This document shows positions 18,332-27,500 of a stretch of 64,000 nt of DNA, piece after piece. Under the pieces are notes generated by a model that searched no databases, had not been told where the DNA came from, and saw only the letters and a program-made list of their open reading frames with translations. Within the stretch, counting starts at the first letter, position 1, and each line of letters begins with the position of its first letter. Both the position numbers and the translations under genes were made by a program. The stretch is taken from positions 21,744 through 85,743 of the forward strand of contig NZ_FUWU01000007.1 in NCBI RefSeq assembly GCF_900167415.1, in the 5' to 3' direction. The DNA comes from Fibrobacter intestinalis. GTDB taxonomy: Bacteria; Fibrobacterota; Fibrobacteria; Fibrobacterales; Fibrobacteraceae.

Positions 18332-19495
18332 ATGCAGATATCCGATTTGCCAGATTCCAAACGCTTCAAACGTTTGCTTCTTGCGGTTTCCGGCGGATTG
18401 GATTCCATGTGCCTAGCGCATTACTTTGTACACAACCAACTCGCTTTGGGAATCGAATGGTTGGGAATTGCACACGTCCATCACGGACTTCGTGGCAGCA
18501 CCGCCGACCGAGACGCCGATTTTGTCGCCCGATTTGCTTTTCAATCCCGCCGGCCCTTCTACATCCGATATCTAAACGGAGCCGCTCTAAAACAAAAAGG
18601 TTCCATTGAAGAAAACGCTCGCCTTGCCCGCTACGCCGCCCTCAAAGAAATCGCAGCTCTTCCCGAAGTTCGCGCGGACTATATCCTTACGGCACACCAT
18701 GCCAACGACCAGGCGGAAACCGTTTTGATGCGGATTTTACGCGGCTCTTCCTGGAAAGGACTTTGCAGCATTCAAACCGTGCGGGAAGACGGCGTTTTTC
18801 GTCCTTTGCTCCCATGCACGAAAGCCGATTTGAAAGAATACGCCGAAGAAAATCACATTGAATATGTCGAAGACGAAACCAATGCCGACGAATCCTTCGC
18901 CCGAAATGCCATCCGTCACCGGCTTTTGCCCATTTTAAATGCCGAAATTTCTTCTTTGACAAATATCGCAAAATTGTCGACAAGCCTTTGCCAAAAAATC
19001 CGTCACCAATCCGAGACGGCCATCCGGCCTTTTGTTCTCCCCCCCAAGCTGTGGCCATTCCCCAAAGAATCTTCCCCATACGAAACGGTCATTGCCATTC
19101 ACCAACAAGTACTGGTGAATTTGTCTTTAAAAAGTCTCAATGGCGGTGCTGAAATTTTCCGCTTTTGGTTGCAAGAAAATGGATTTGCATTTCCTAGAAG
19201 CATCCAGTTCCTCTCTTCCTTTTCCTCCAGAGACGCCGAACTGATCTTTGAAAAATCCAAATCGATACTTTGGTTTTGCCAAAACAAAAAAAAGGAAGAG
19301 CCCGCAACGCCTGCCGGTTTTCGCAAACGAAAAAACGGAGACTTTTGCATTCCTGCCGGACGCCCACCCAAAAAATTGGGAAAATGGATGGAAGAAGAAG
19401 GCATTCCCGCATTTGTCCGGGACTTTATCCCTCTCTATGCCGAAGAAAACCGCATTTTTCAAATCGGCAAAATCCATCTCGGCGACAATCGCTGA
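18332..19495 (+). CDS. tilS: tRNA(Ile)-lysidine synthase
   Basis: TilS attaches lysine to C34 of the CAU-anticodon tRNA-Ile so that it reads AUA codons. The PP-loop ATPase motif is AVSGGLDSM at about residues 20-28, followed by HVHHGLRG, LTAHHANDQAETVLMR (the family HHxxDQxET motif) and DETNADESFARNAIRH. The C-terminal segment GRPPKKLGKWMEEEGIPAFV fits the TilS C-terminal domain. No Shine-Dalgarno is apparent before the ATG. It lies directly upstream of ftsH, a common arrangement in bacteria. Confidence 0.95.
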   Translation: MQISDLPDSKRFKRLLLAVSGGLDSMCLAHYFVHNQLALGIEWLGIAHVHHGLRGSTADRDADFVARFAFQSRRPFYIRYLNGAALKQKGSIEENARLARYAALKEIAALPEVRADYILTAHHANDQAETVLMRILRGSSWKGLCSIQTVREDGVFRPLLPCTKADLKEYAEENHIEYVEDETNADESFARNAIRHRLLPILNAEISSLTNIAKLSTSLCQKIRHQSETAIRPFVLPPKLWPFPKESSPYETVIAIHQQVLVNLSLKSLNGGAEIFRFWLQENGFAFPRSIQFLSSFSSRDAELIFEKSKSILWFCQNKKKEEPATPAGFRKRKNGDFCIPAGRPPKKLGKWMEEEGIPAFVRDFIPLYAEENRIFQIGKIHLGDNR

Positions 19496-19597
19496 ATCCG
19501 GCTTGATTATTTGAAAATAACGCCTTTATCAAAAGGCTATCCCCAACCATTTCTTTTTGCAATTTGTATTTTTACATCGCATTTTTAAAGGATTAAA

Positions 19598-21688
19598 ATG
19601 ACTAAAAAGCCTAAGACGCCTTCTGCATTTCAAAATCGGAATTTTTTCCTGATTGCAACCATGCTTTTGATGGTTTTGTTCTTTATGCGCCTCTACGACG
19701 GCGAAGAAACCAAAGACCTGACCCGAACCGAATTCTTCGCCATGATGAACGATTCCACGTCAGAAATCAAGAGCCTGAAATTGCAGCGCACCCTCGACGG
19801 CATCACCATCGAAGGAACACGGGCGATGACCTCCGAAGAAATCGCCGGAGAAAAGAAGCAAAACGGATTTCTCTCCCGTTTTGTCCGCAGCAATTCCACT
19901 CCCAACAACACGCAGGCGTTCACAAGCCATGTACTCAATCTGACCAGCGAGCAAATCGACACGTGGGAAAAGACGAAAAATCTGAAAGTCCGCGTCCTTC
20001 ATGAAACGCGAAGCTGGATAGACCGCATTTTCGCGTTCCTTCCCGCCATTCTTCTCATCGCTTTCTTCTGGTATATGATGGTTCGTCAAACCGGAGGAAA
20101 AGGCGGAGTCGGAATGTTCTCCTTTGGCAAGAGCAAAGCGAAACAGCTCAACGAAAACGGAAAGAGCAAAACGACATTTAAAGATGTCGCCGGATGCGAT
20201 GAAGCCAAAGCCGATTTGGTGGAAATCGTTCATTTTTTGAAAGACCCAAAAAAATACGACGCTCTGGGCGGAAGAATTCCCAAAGGAGCCTTGCTTGTCG
20301 GCCCTCCGGGAACGGGAAAAACCTTGCTGGCCCGCGCAGTCGCTGGAGAAGCCGGAGTTCCTTTCTTCAGCATGTCCGGTTCGGATTTTGTAGAGATGTT
20401 TGTGGGCGTCGGTGCCGCACGCGTCCGCGACCTTTTTGATATGGGAAAAAAGAACGCCCCCTGTATCCTCTTTATTGACGAAATCGACGCGGTGGGACGC
20501 CAACGCGGCGCAGGTCTCGGCGGAGGGCATGATGAACGGGAACAGACTTTGAACCAGCTCCTCGTGGAAATGGACGGATTTGCCGCCAATGCCGGCGTCA
20601 TTCTGATAGCTGCAACAAACCGCCCCGACGTGCTGGACAAAGCACTGCTGCGCCCCGGACGTTTTGATCGCCAGATTACCGTCGGCCTTCCCGATTTGAT
20701 CGGTCGTGAAGCCATCCTGAACGTCCACTTGAAAAAACGGAAAGTTCCGCTGGCAGACGACGTGAACGTGAAGGAAATCGCCAAGGGCACCCCCGGACTT
20801 GCAGGCGCGGATTTGGAAAATCTGATTAACGAAGCGGCTCTCCTGGCTGCCCGATTCAACAACAAAAAAGTAACCCGACAGGACTTTGAAGAAGCGCGGG
20901 ACAAACTCGCGATGGGAGCCGAACATCGCACGCTTTTGATGTCCGACGAAGAAAAACGGCACACGGCATTCCATGAAGCCGGACACGCCCTTATGACCCT
21001 TCTTTGCCCGCATTCCGATCCTCTGCACAAAATAACCATCATTCCGCGCGGACGCGCCCTCGGCGTCACCATGTCGCTTCCGGAAAACGACCGCGTATCC
21101 CTTTCCAAGGAAAGCGCCGAAGAGAACATCATGATTCTCATGTCTGGACGCCTCGCGGAATTGATCGTATTCAACCATCAGAGCACCGGAGCATCCAACG
21201 ACATCGCGCGCGCAACGGATCTCGCCCGGAAAATGGTAACGGAATGGGGCTTTGACGACAACATCGGGCCGCTCTGCTACAGCCGCAACGATGGCGAAAT
21301 TTTCCTGGGTCGGGAAATCAGCAAGCCGAAAGAAATGTCCGAAAAAATGGCGGAAACCATTGACGATGCGGTGAACGGACTTGTAAAACGCCTGACGGAA
21401 AAAGCCCAAAAACTGCTGACAGAAAATCGGGAAAAACTCGACACCCTGGGCAATGCGCTCTTTGAATACGAAGTTCTGGACAGGGACGAAGTGGAGCGGG
21501 TTCTTGCCGGTGAAAAACTGGAAGACTCCAAAAAGAGCCGCACCTATCTCTTCCAAGAAGAAATGCGAAAAAAACAGGAAGAGGAAAAGCAAAATGAAGA
21601 ACCGCCGCCCGATCCGGGTCGTCCGGCTCCGCTCCCCACTGAACCGGAATCCGCACAAGACGCCGAAATCAAGGGAGAACACGCTTAA
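19598..21688 (+). CDS. ftsH: ATP-dependent zinc metalloprotease FtsH
   Basis: FtsH is a membrane-anchored AAA+ protease that degrades misfolded membrane proteins and some regulators. The 696-residue protein has a first membrane segment at about 14-30, a periplasmic domain to about 140, and a second membrane segment at about 143-162. Walker A is GPPGTGKT near 234-241, Walker [12 protein letters not shown], then the SRH region ([19 protein letters not shown]) and the zinc motif HEAGH near 459. A Pro/Glu-rich tail follows. AAAGGA is well placed before the ATG. The complete 643-residue frame on the opposite strand is a shadow. Confidence 0.98.
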   Translation: MTKKPKTPSAFQNRNFFLIATMLLMVLFFMRLYDGEETKDLTRTEFFAMMNDSTSEIKSLKLQRTLDGITIEGTRAMTSEEIAGEKKQNGFLSRFVRSNSTPNNTQAFTSHVLNLTSEQIDTWEKTKNLKVRVLHETRSWIDRIFAFLPAILLIAFFWYMMVRQTGGKGGVGMFSFGKSKAKQLNENGKSKTTFKDVAGCDEAKADLVEIVHFLKDPKKYDALGGRIPKGALLVGPPGTGKTLLARAVAGEAGVPFFSMSGSDFVEMFVGVGAARVRDLFDMGKKNAPCILFIDEIDAVGRQRGAGLGGGHDEREQTLNQLLVEMDGFAANAGVILIAATNRPDVLDKALLRPGRFDRQITVGLPDLIGREAILNVHLKKRKVPLADDVNVKEIAKGTPGLAGADLENLINEAALLAARFNNKKVTRQDFEEARDKLAMGAEHRTLLMSDEEKRHTAFHEAGHALMTLLCPHSDPLHKITIIPRGRALGVTMSLPENDRVSLSKESAEENIMILMSGRLAELIVFNHQSTGASNDIARATDLARKMVTEWGFDDNIGPLCYSRNDGEIFLGREISKPKEMSEKMAETIDDAVNGLVKRLTEKAQKLLTENREKLDTLGNALFEYEVLDRDEVERVLAGEKLEDSKKSRTYLFQEEMRKKQEEEKQNEEPPPDPGRPAPLPTEPESAQDAEIKGEHA

Positions 21689-21689
21689 C

Positions 21690-22577
21690 ATGCCTTTTTC
21701 CAGTTATATCAAAAATTCTTCGGCAAATCCGTGGACCGTCTGCGGCAACGTCATTTCGGGAAAACCGGTTCCCGCGGTCATGGGAATCGTGAATGTCACG
21801 CCGGACAGTTTTTTTGACGGGGGAAAGCACAACACTCTCGATGCCGCATTCGAACACGCCCAAAAACTCTTAGACGAAGGCGCAAGCATCATCGACATCG
21901 GCGGAGAAAGTTCTCGCCCCGGAGCCGCACACGTTTCCGCCCAAGAAGAAATCGAGCGAGTCGTTCCCCTTATCCGCAAACTCGCGCCCCTGCTTTCGAC
22001 CAGAAATTTCACCATTTCCGTCGATACCGTAAAATCCGAAGTCGCCTTGGAAAGCGTCAAAGCGGGCGCGCATATTATCAACGACATCAGCGCGCTGCAA
22101 TTCGACCCGAACATGGCGCAGACCATCGCCGAAACCAAAGCGTCTTGCGTTTTGAATCACATGCGCGGAAATTTCGGCACGATGCAACAAGACTTCGCCC
22201 CCTATCAAGATGTCGTCCGCGAAGTTCGGGAAAGCCTTCTCCAGGCAGCGCAAAAACTCATCGATTTAGGGGTGGACGAAAAAACGATTTGTCTGGATCC
22301 GGGCATAGGCTTTGGCAAAGACTTGCAAAACAATCTGGATTTGATCGCCTATGCCGAAAAATTTGTCGATACCCGCTTTCCCGTTCTTTATGGAATGTCC
22401 CGCAAATCCTTTATCGGAAAAACGCCCGGACTTGAAAACAGCGACCGCCTCATTCCCACGGTCGTTTCGGGGATTTTGGCAGCATTGGGCGGAGCAACCG
22501 TCATCCGAGTGCACGATGTCCGCGAAGCCGTCGAATCCTTTCAACTACTAAAGGCTTTCCGCCATGCACCTGTTTAA
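21690..22577 (+). CDS. folP: Dihydropteroate synthase
   Basis: FolP condenses 6-hydroxymethyl-dihydropterin pyrophosphate with p-aminobenzoate in folate synthesis. The 295-residue TIM-barrel shows MGIVNVTPDSFFDGG at about 31-45, IIDIGGESSRPGA, ISVDTVKSEVA, INDISAL, CLDPGIGFGKD and GMSRKSFIG. The start at 21690 is one base after the ftsH stop. The frame is open further upstream inside ftsH but that part is not homologous. The gene overlaps cdaA by 14 bases, so ftsH, folP and cdaA are probably one transcript. Confidence 0.96.
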   Translation: MPFSSYIKNSSANPWTVCGNVISGKPVPAVMGIVNVTPDSFFDGGKHNTLDAAFEHAQKLLDEGASIIDIGGESSRPGAAHVSAQEEIERVVPLIRKLAPLLSTRNFTISVDTVKSEVALESVKAGAHIINDISALQFDPNMAQTIAETKASCVLNHMRGNFGTMQQDFAPYQDVVREVRESLLQAAQKLIDLGVDEKTICLDPGIGFGKDLQNNLDLIAYAEKFVDTRFPVLYGMSRKSFIGKTPGLENSDRLIPTVVSGILAALGGATVIRVHDVREAVESFQLLKAFRHAPV

Positions 22578-23370
22578 ATTATTTGGCGTTATCGATGTCC
22601 GCTTTGCGGATATTCTCGACATCTTTCTGATATCGATTATCGCTTATTACGTCTTTCTGCTCTTTCGCGGAACGCGCGCCGTCCAGATGTTTGTCGGAGG
22701 CGGCCTTCTGCTTATCGGGTGGATTCTGGCGCAATGGTGGGAACTGCACACCCTGGTTTGGCTATTGAGCAATCTGGCGACTCTCGGCATTATCGCCATC
22801 GTCATCCTCTTCCAACCGGAAATTCGGGGAGCGCTCACCCGCATCGGCCAATCCGCCGCCAAAATGAATTTGAAAAATCTCTTTTTCCACCAGAGCGGAC
22901 TGAACAAAATTGCCGAAGAAATCGGAGCCGCCGTTCAGGACTTGGCAAAAAATCAATTCGGGGCATTGATTGTTTTGGAAAACCGCGTGGGACTCCGGAA
23001 CTACGCCGACACTGGAGAAGCGCTGAACGCCCGAATCAGCTCTCGTCTGTTGCGCGCCCTCTTCTTCCCCAATTCGGCTCTCCATGATGGAGCAGTCATC
23101 TTGAACAGCCGCTGCATCGTCGCCGCGGGCTGCATTCTTCCGCTGCCAGCGATTACTTCGGAACAGGACACCAGTTACGGAATGCGCCATCGAGCCGCCA
23201 AAGCGCTCGCCGCAGAAAGCGACGCCATGGTCATCGTCGTTTCCGAAGAAACCGGTTATATTTCCATCGCCTACCGCACCACCCTTCGGCGCAAGCTCAG
23301 CGTCAAAGAAGTCGAAGAAGAAATCAAGCGCCACTGGCGCGCTCTTTTTGACGACTCCGCATCCAAATAG
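22564..23370 (+). CDS. cdaA: Diadenylate cyclase CdaA
   Basis: CdaA makes cyclic di-AMP from two ATP, a messenger controlling potassium, osmolyte and envelope balance. The 268-residue protein has three N-terminal membrane segments (about 12-35, 40-58 and 65-84), then a DAC domain with LHDGAVIL (DGA at 175-177) and GMRHRAAKAL (RHR at 208-210), the two catalytic motifs. In many bacteria it sits with a YbbR-type regulator and glmM; here it is coupled by overlap to folP and followed by a SUMF1-type gene instead. Confidence 0.95.
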   Translation: MHLFKLFGVIDVRFADILDIFLISIIAYYVFLLFRGTRAVQMFVGGGLLLIGWILAQWWELHTLVWLLSNLATLGIIAIVILFQPEIRGALTRIGQSAAKMNLKNLFFHQSGLNKIAEEIGAAVQDLAKNQFGALIVLENRVGLRNYADTGEALNARISSRLLRALFFPNSALHDGAVILNSRCIVAAGCILPLPAITSEQDTSYGMRHRAAKALAAESDAMVIVVSEETGYISIAYRTTLRRKLSVKEVEEEIKRHWRALFDDSASK

Positions 23371-23406
23371 CCTTTATCCATTCCTCTTTGCCATTGGGAA
23401 TTTCTT

Positions 23407-24618
23407 ATGAAACCTGCACAAAAAAATTCTTCCGAACGCCAGCTTCAAAGAAAAAGAAAATACCACTTGACGATTCTCGTCCTGATGTTGCTGCTGCTCG
23501 CGGCCCTATTTGTCGTCCAATGCCAGCTTTCCCACATGAAAGCGGATATGCTTGCCGAACGGAAAACCGAAATCGACGACAAAGCCAAAGACAAGAAATT
23601 CCAGGAAGACAGCCTGCAACGCTACAAAGACAGCCTTGCAGCCGCACTTCTCGCCGACAGCATCGCCCGCGCGGATAGCCTAGCCCGCATCCAAGACAGC
23701 ATTGTCAAGGCGACGCCAAAGCCGCTTTCGCCCGAAGAAAAAGCCCGACAGGACAGCATAGCCGCTCGGAAGCGTTTTGTCAGAGACAGCATCGCCCAAG
23801 CGAAAAAAGCCGAAGAAGACAGCCTGAATCGGCGGAGAAAGGAAATCGCGGACAGCATCGAAGCTTACAACAATCGGGATTCCATTCCGCCTCAAGCCTT
23901 CATCTTGCCGCCCGAAGGAAGATATTACGATCCTATTCAAATCAAAGTAAAATGCGACGAAATCCGCTGCAAAACATTTTACGCCGTCGGCGATACAAAT
24001 CAAGCGCAAGAATTGACCGGAGCGGTGACTTACAACAAAACCGGCGACGTCTATTACCAGGCCGAAGACTCCGCGGGCAATAGAACGCCTTGGCAAAAAG
24101 TCCGCTACGATATGGCGAGCGACAATCTTTGCGGCAAAAACGCCTACCCTGTTCCTGTAAACGGCAAGACCGTGTGCGTAGATGCCTATGAATATCCCAA
24201 CATTCCCGGAGAAATCGCCAAAGACATGGTTTCCCATGAACAAGCAGTCGCCCTTTGCGAACAGGCGGGAAAACGCCTCTGCCGCTTTGATGAATGGAGC
24301 GCCGCTTGCCGGGGAAAAGACGGATTCCGCTATTCCTATGGAAACAGTTACCGTCCCTCGGTCTGCAATACCAATTCAAAATCCGCAAAACGCGCCGGCA
24401 GAAAAGAAGGATGCCGGAGCTGGTTCGGCATGTACGACATGAACGGCAATCTGTGGGAATGGACGGCGACCCCCGCCAATGCGCCCAACCGCTTCCTTGT
24501 CGCCGGAGGAGCCTGGGACACGCAAAACGAAAGCCACTGTTCCAGCACCAAATACAGCTTTTACCCGCAGAACCAGTACAACTTTGTCGGCTTCCGCTGC
24601 TGTGCAGACGCCAAATAA
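23407..24618 (+). CDS. Membrane-anchored SUMF1/formylglycine-generating-enzyme-like protein
   Basis: The 403-residue protein has one N-terminal membrane anchor (LTILVLMLLLLAALFVVQC), then about 130 residues of Asp/Ser/Ala-rich coiled coil with repeats of the DSIARADSLA kind. A short beta domain follows (about 155-230). The C-terminal domain has the sulfatase-modifying-factor signature: GKRLCRFDEWSAACRGKDG, MYDMNGNLWEWTA, GGAWDT and NFVGFRCCADAK. In Fibrobacter-like genomes such domains are common and often not true formylglycine enzymes. No sulfatase lies nearby, so the substrate is unknown. It follows cdaA by 36 bases. Confidence 0.8.
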   Translation: MKPAQKNSSERQLQRKRKYHLTILVLMLLLLAALFVVQCQLSHMKADMLAERKTEIDDKAKDKKFQEDSLQRYKDSLAAALLADSIARADSLARIQDSIVKATPKPLSPEEKARQDSIAARKRFVRDSIAQAKKAEEDSLNRRRKEIADSIEAYNNRDSIPPQAFILPPEGRYYDPIQIKVKCDEIRCKTFYAVGDTNQAQELTGAVTYNKTGDVYYQAEDSAGNRTPWQKVRYDMASDNLCGKNAYPVPVNGKTVCVDAYEYPNIPGEIAKDMVSHEQAVALCEQAGKRLCRFDEWSAACRGKDGFRYSYGNSYRPSVCNTNSKSAKRAGRKEGCRSWFGMYDMNGNLWEWTATPANAPNRFLVAGGAWDTQNESHCSSTKYSFYPQNQYNFVGFRCCADAK

Positions 24619-24623
24619 AGCGG

Positions 24624-25040
24624 CTATTCTTTAAGCTCGATATGCAAATGCTCGTTCGCCGTGTTCTTTTCTTCCCAAAAGACGTTGAAGCGTTTGCCTA
24701 AAGCTTGGCGAATCGACGCCACCAGCAGCGACCTTTTATTCCGCGGGACGTCGGAAATCCGAAAATCCAGTGCCTTATTTTCATAATGTTTGGAACGGCG
24801 AGCGTGTTTTCCATAATCATTTGCGCTTGTAATCGTCGGGCGATAGGAATCCCCCATCACTTTGTGATATTCTGCAACGACGACCAGACCGGCGGAATCC
24901 ATGGCGGCATCCAATTTTCCCGTATAGACTCCCGTTTTTAGCTGAACCCTTTTAATCAGCAGATTATGCACTTCGGCGGGTCCCCACTCCGCGCAGCAGA
25001 TTGCGCAAAAGAAAAGCAACATGGCAGAACAAGAACGCAT
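24624..25040 (-). CDS. Exported M15-like peptidase
   Basis: A 138-residue protein with a short signal (AMLLFFCAICCA). It carries the M15/VanY-like zinc pattern SKHYENKALDFRI (H..x..A.D) and a late NEHLHIELKE (HLHIE). Such enzymes usually cleave D-Ala-containing peptides of peptidoglycan, in the periplasm. The protein is small for the family, close to the minimal M15 fold. It converges on the SUMF1-like gene with 5 bases between stops. Confidence 0.65.
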   Translation of the reverse strand: MRSCSAMLLFFCAICCAEWGPAEVHNLLIKRVQLKTGVYTGKLDAAMDSAGLVVVAEYHKVMGDSYRPTITSANDYGKHARRSKHYENKALDFRISDVPRNKRSLLVASIRQALGKRFNVFWEEKNTANEHLHIELKE

Positions 25041-25093
25041 ACAATTTCAAAAATAACTATTTTAAAGAGGCACTCATTCCTTCGGAGAACAAG

Positions 25094-25456
25094 ATGAAAA
25101 AATTGTTTTGGATTGCCACTTTTGCCTCGCTCGCCATTTTGACTTCTTGCGGCAAACAGGAAAAACCCGTTTTTACCGGTTATTGGCAAGGCGATGAAAA
25201 CATGATTTTTGAAGTTTTTCAGCCGGATCCTTCCCAAAACAACTACACTATCCGCAACATCAACGGCGATTTGCAAGCGCATGTCGAAGGCGATTCCCTG
25301 CTCACGGGAAAGAATTCTCTGGAAATGCCGTTCTATATGCGAGTTCGGGGCGATTCCGCATTTTACCAGTTCGGAACAATCATTTCCACATACGCCCGAA
25401 TCGATTCAGCAACATACCATAAGCTATTCCAGACGCTGACCCCGGCAAATCCCTAA
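25094..25456 (+). CDS. Small hypothetical lipoprotein
   Basis: The 120-residue protein starts MKKLFWIATFASLAILTSCG, a classical lipoprotein signal with lipobox LTSC, so it is lipid-anchored in the envelope. The mature part (TGYWQGDENMIFEVF, then short strands) looks like a single beta domain of about 100 residues. No family is recognised. The ATG at 25094 has GGAGA upstream; the longer frame from 25001 is unlikely. Its stop abuts the stop of the next gene on the other strand. Confidence 0.75.
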   Translation: MKKLFWIATFASLAILTSCGKQEKPVFTGYWQGDENMIFEVFQPDPSQNNYTIRNINGDLQAHVEGDSLLTGKNSLEMPFYMRVRGDSAFYQFGTIISTYARIDSATYHKLFQTLTPANP

Positions 25457-25741
25457 TTAAAGGACCATTGAAAACAAAGTTCCCAGCACGACAAGCGACA
25501 ACGTAAAATTCAAAAAGAGCATTGTTCGCCGAAGTATTTTCAGAAAGGATTCCTGCCATGCAGGGCCTTTTATTTTTTTCAATTCCTTGAAAGCGAGAAG
25601 CGTACTTAAAAATCCCGTGACAACCAGCATCAACGCTCCGGGAAAATAGCCGTCACGCCACACCAGAATAGAAATCCAGCACCCGAGAACAACGGCAATA
25701 ACGCCGATGATAAATTCCACAACATAAAGTTTCCGGTTCAT
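25457..25741 (-). CDS. Small three-helix membrane protein
   Basis: A 94-residue hydrophobic protein with membrane segments at about 5-24, 31-49 and 71-92 and a basic loop KELKKIKGPAWQESFLKILRR between the last two. No family is recognised. It lies 7 bases downstream of the POTRA/barrel gene on the same strand, so it is probably the last gene of that operon. Confidence 0.65.
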   Translation of the reverse strand: MNRKLYVVEFIIGVIAVVLGCWISILVWRDGYFPGALMLVVTGFLSTLLAFKELKKIKGPAWQESFLKILRRTMLFLNFTLSLVVLGTLFSMVL

Positions 25742-25748
25742 AAATCCT

Positions 25749-27500
25749 CTACAGGGAAAACAATCCGATCAGGCTGATTTTAGGAGATGCCGACTTGAGC
25801 GGACCGTTCAAAGGCCAACTAAAATTCAAATGGTTCACTAAATTAGAGACGGATTTGGTCATGGCGAATCGAATGCCAAAACCCGCGATGTATGTCAAAT
25901 CCCGAGGTTCAAATTTGTGAATTGCCGACGATGTTTCTCCGAATTTGAAAAAGGCGGCAAAAACAGGCGAAACCGTCCCTATTTCGAAATGGGGAAAGAA
26001 GCGCTCTTCCAACTGCCCAAAGAAGCGCGCCTGCCCCGTATAAAGGTAGGTCGGAAAGCCATAGAATTCCTGATTGGAAAGCCCGCCCAAGGAAAGCTGT
26101 TTGCCGTAAGGCGCATCCTTGTAAGTATCGATATGCCCACGCAATTCCGTGGAAAACCAATCGTTGCTTCTCCAAATATATTCCATCGAAATCCGTTCAT
26201 AAACATCCCGACGGCGTTCCGAATTAAAATAAAAATACGACCAGGCGGAAAGCATCAGGTGATGCTGTTTCGATCCCAAAGCCAGCGAAATTTTGTAATC
26301 CAGACGGCTGTCGTTATCCATTGCCCCCAATGCTTCGAAATTTTTGGAATAGCCGATTTTAACGGTATAGCCCTTTTCCACGTCTTCCGTCCACTTGGCG
26401 TGTTTAAAATTGATCAGGCGATCATAGCGGATGCGGGAAAAGTCCAAACTGAAGCCCAGACGGGAATCGAGCATTTCGGGAATCCAGTTTTCAACCTCCG
26501 AAGAATCCAACGCATAAGCCCGATCGTTTTCTAAAAACAACTGCCGTTTAGCATTTTTATAGGAACGTCCCAGCCTGTGATAATCATAACCCAGCGAGAA
26601 ATGAATTTTAAACTCCTCATTGCCAAAAGAATGTCCCAAGCGGAATGACGCCGAATCTTCTTCCAGTTCATTCACCCGAAGAAGAACATTGCCATGCCTG
26701 TCATTGAAACTAGGCAAATCCTTTTTGACGGAATCGGCGACGGGAATTGCAACCTTCGAAGAAGGCAACTTTCCCGTCCAATAATACTTGACATCCCGCT
26801 TGTCCATATAGCCCGCTGCCGTATAAGCCCATTCATTTTTGCTGCGGGAAAGATAAGGCTTATACATGGTTGCATAATTTGTATAGCCATCGGTATTTTC
26901 CGAAATGGAAAGCTCAAATCGGTTATGGCGGAACAAGAAATTTGCGTTGTTATAAAGCGCCATATAGCGATCCCGGAATTCATCATGGGAATAGTACACG
27001 CCGATAGTCTGCCCGAATCCCAAGAAATTATTTTCCCAAAGCCCAATGCCAAAATAAACCGGTCCATCGCTCGGACGCTCCAAGGAAAGCGGAATCGTCA
27101 GCGTCCAGGTATCGCTGGTTTTGACATACAAAATATTTTTTCCATCAGAGGAAATTTTCCGTGTAATATGCGCATCGGCGATATACGCCTGGCTTCGCAA
27201 ATTTTTTTCACTTTCGATGAGTTCATATAAATTCACCGAATCGCCGACATCAAAAAGAACCAGTTTTTTTACAACAGATTCACGGGTTTCAATATGAATC
27301 GTATTTCCTATCCGATAAACCAGACTATCCGCCCAGGAATACGCTTTGGAATCGTCAAAAGCGTCTCCGTTTTGAACCACAATGGAATCCACCCGGAAAA
27401 AGACGAGCGAATCCGCCGAAGGACGCACAAAAAAAGACTTCGCCGGAACCGCGGCAAAAGCAGCGACGGCAGCAAAAAGAATGAAGACTCCCCGAATCAC
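25749..27500 (-). CDS. POTRA/beta-barrel (Omp85-like) outer-membrane protein
   Basis: A 583-residue exported protein. After the signal peptide comes one POTRA-like segment with the Omp85 pattern: RESVVKKLVLFDVGDSVNLY then LIESEKNLRSQAYIADAHIT. The rest alternates aromatic strands and polar turns, as in an outer-membrane barrel. The C-terminus ISLIGLFSL lacks the classical final Phe. It is divergent from BamA (a single POTRA at most), so it may be a TamA-like translocase or an unrelated barrel. Its start overlaps the end of the DUF748 gene by 4 bases, suggesting a joint envelope role, as AsmA-like TamB works with TamA. Confidence 0.6.
   Translation of the reverse strand: MIRGVFILFAAVAAFAAVPAKSFFVRPSADSLVFFRVDSIVVQNGDAFDDSKAYSWADSLVYRIGNTIHIETRESVVKKLVLFDVGDSVNLYELIESEKNLRSQAYIADAHITRKISSDGKNILYVKTSDTWTLTIPLSLERPSDGPVYFGIGLWENNFLGFGQTIGVYYSHDEFRDRYMALYNNANFLFRHNRFELSISENTDGYTNYATMYKPYLSRSKNEWAYTAAGYMDKRDVKYYWTGKLPSSKVAIPVADSVKKDLPSFNDRHGNVLLRVNELEEDSASFRLGHSFGNEEFKIHFSLGYDYHRLGRSYKNAKRQLFLENDRAYALDSSEVENWIPEMLDSRLGFSLDFSRIRYDRLINFKHAKWTEDVEKGYTVKIGYSKNFEALGAMDNDSRLDYKISLALGSKQHHLMLSAWSYFYFNSERRRDVYERISMEYIWRSNDWFSTELRGHIDTYKDAPYGKQLSLGGLSNQEFYGFPTYLYTGQARFFGQLEERFFPHFEIGTVSPVFAAFFKFGETSSAIHKFEPRDLTYIAGFGIRFAMTKSVSNLVNHLNFSWPLNGPLKSASPKISLIGLFSL

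Noticed and set aside
19760..21691. 643-residue open frame antisense to ftsH
   Set aside because: Composition is that of a reversed coding strand and there is no family resemblance; FtsH on the plus strand is certain.
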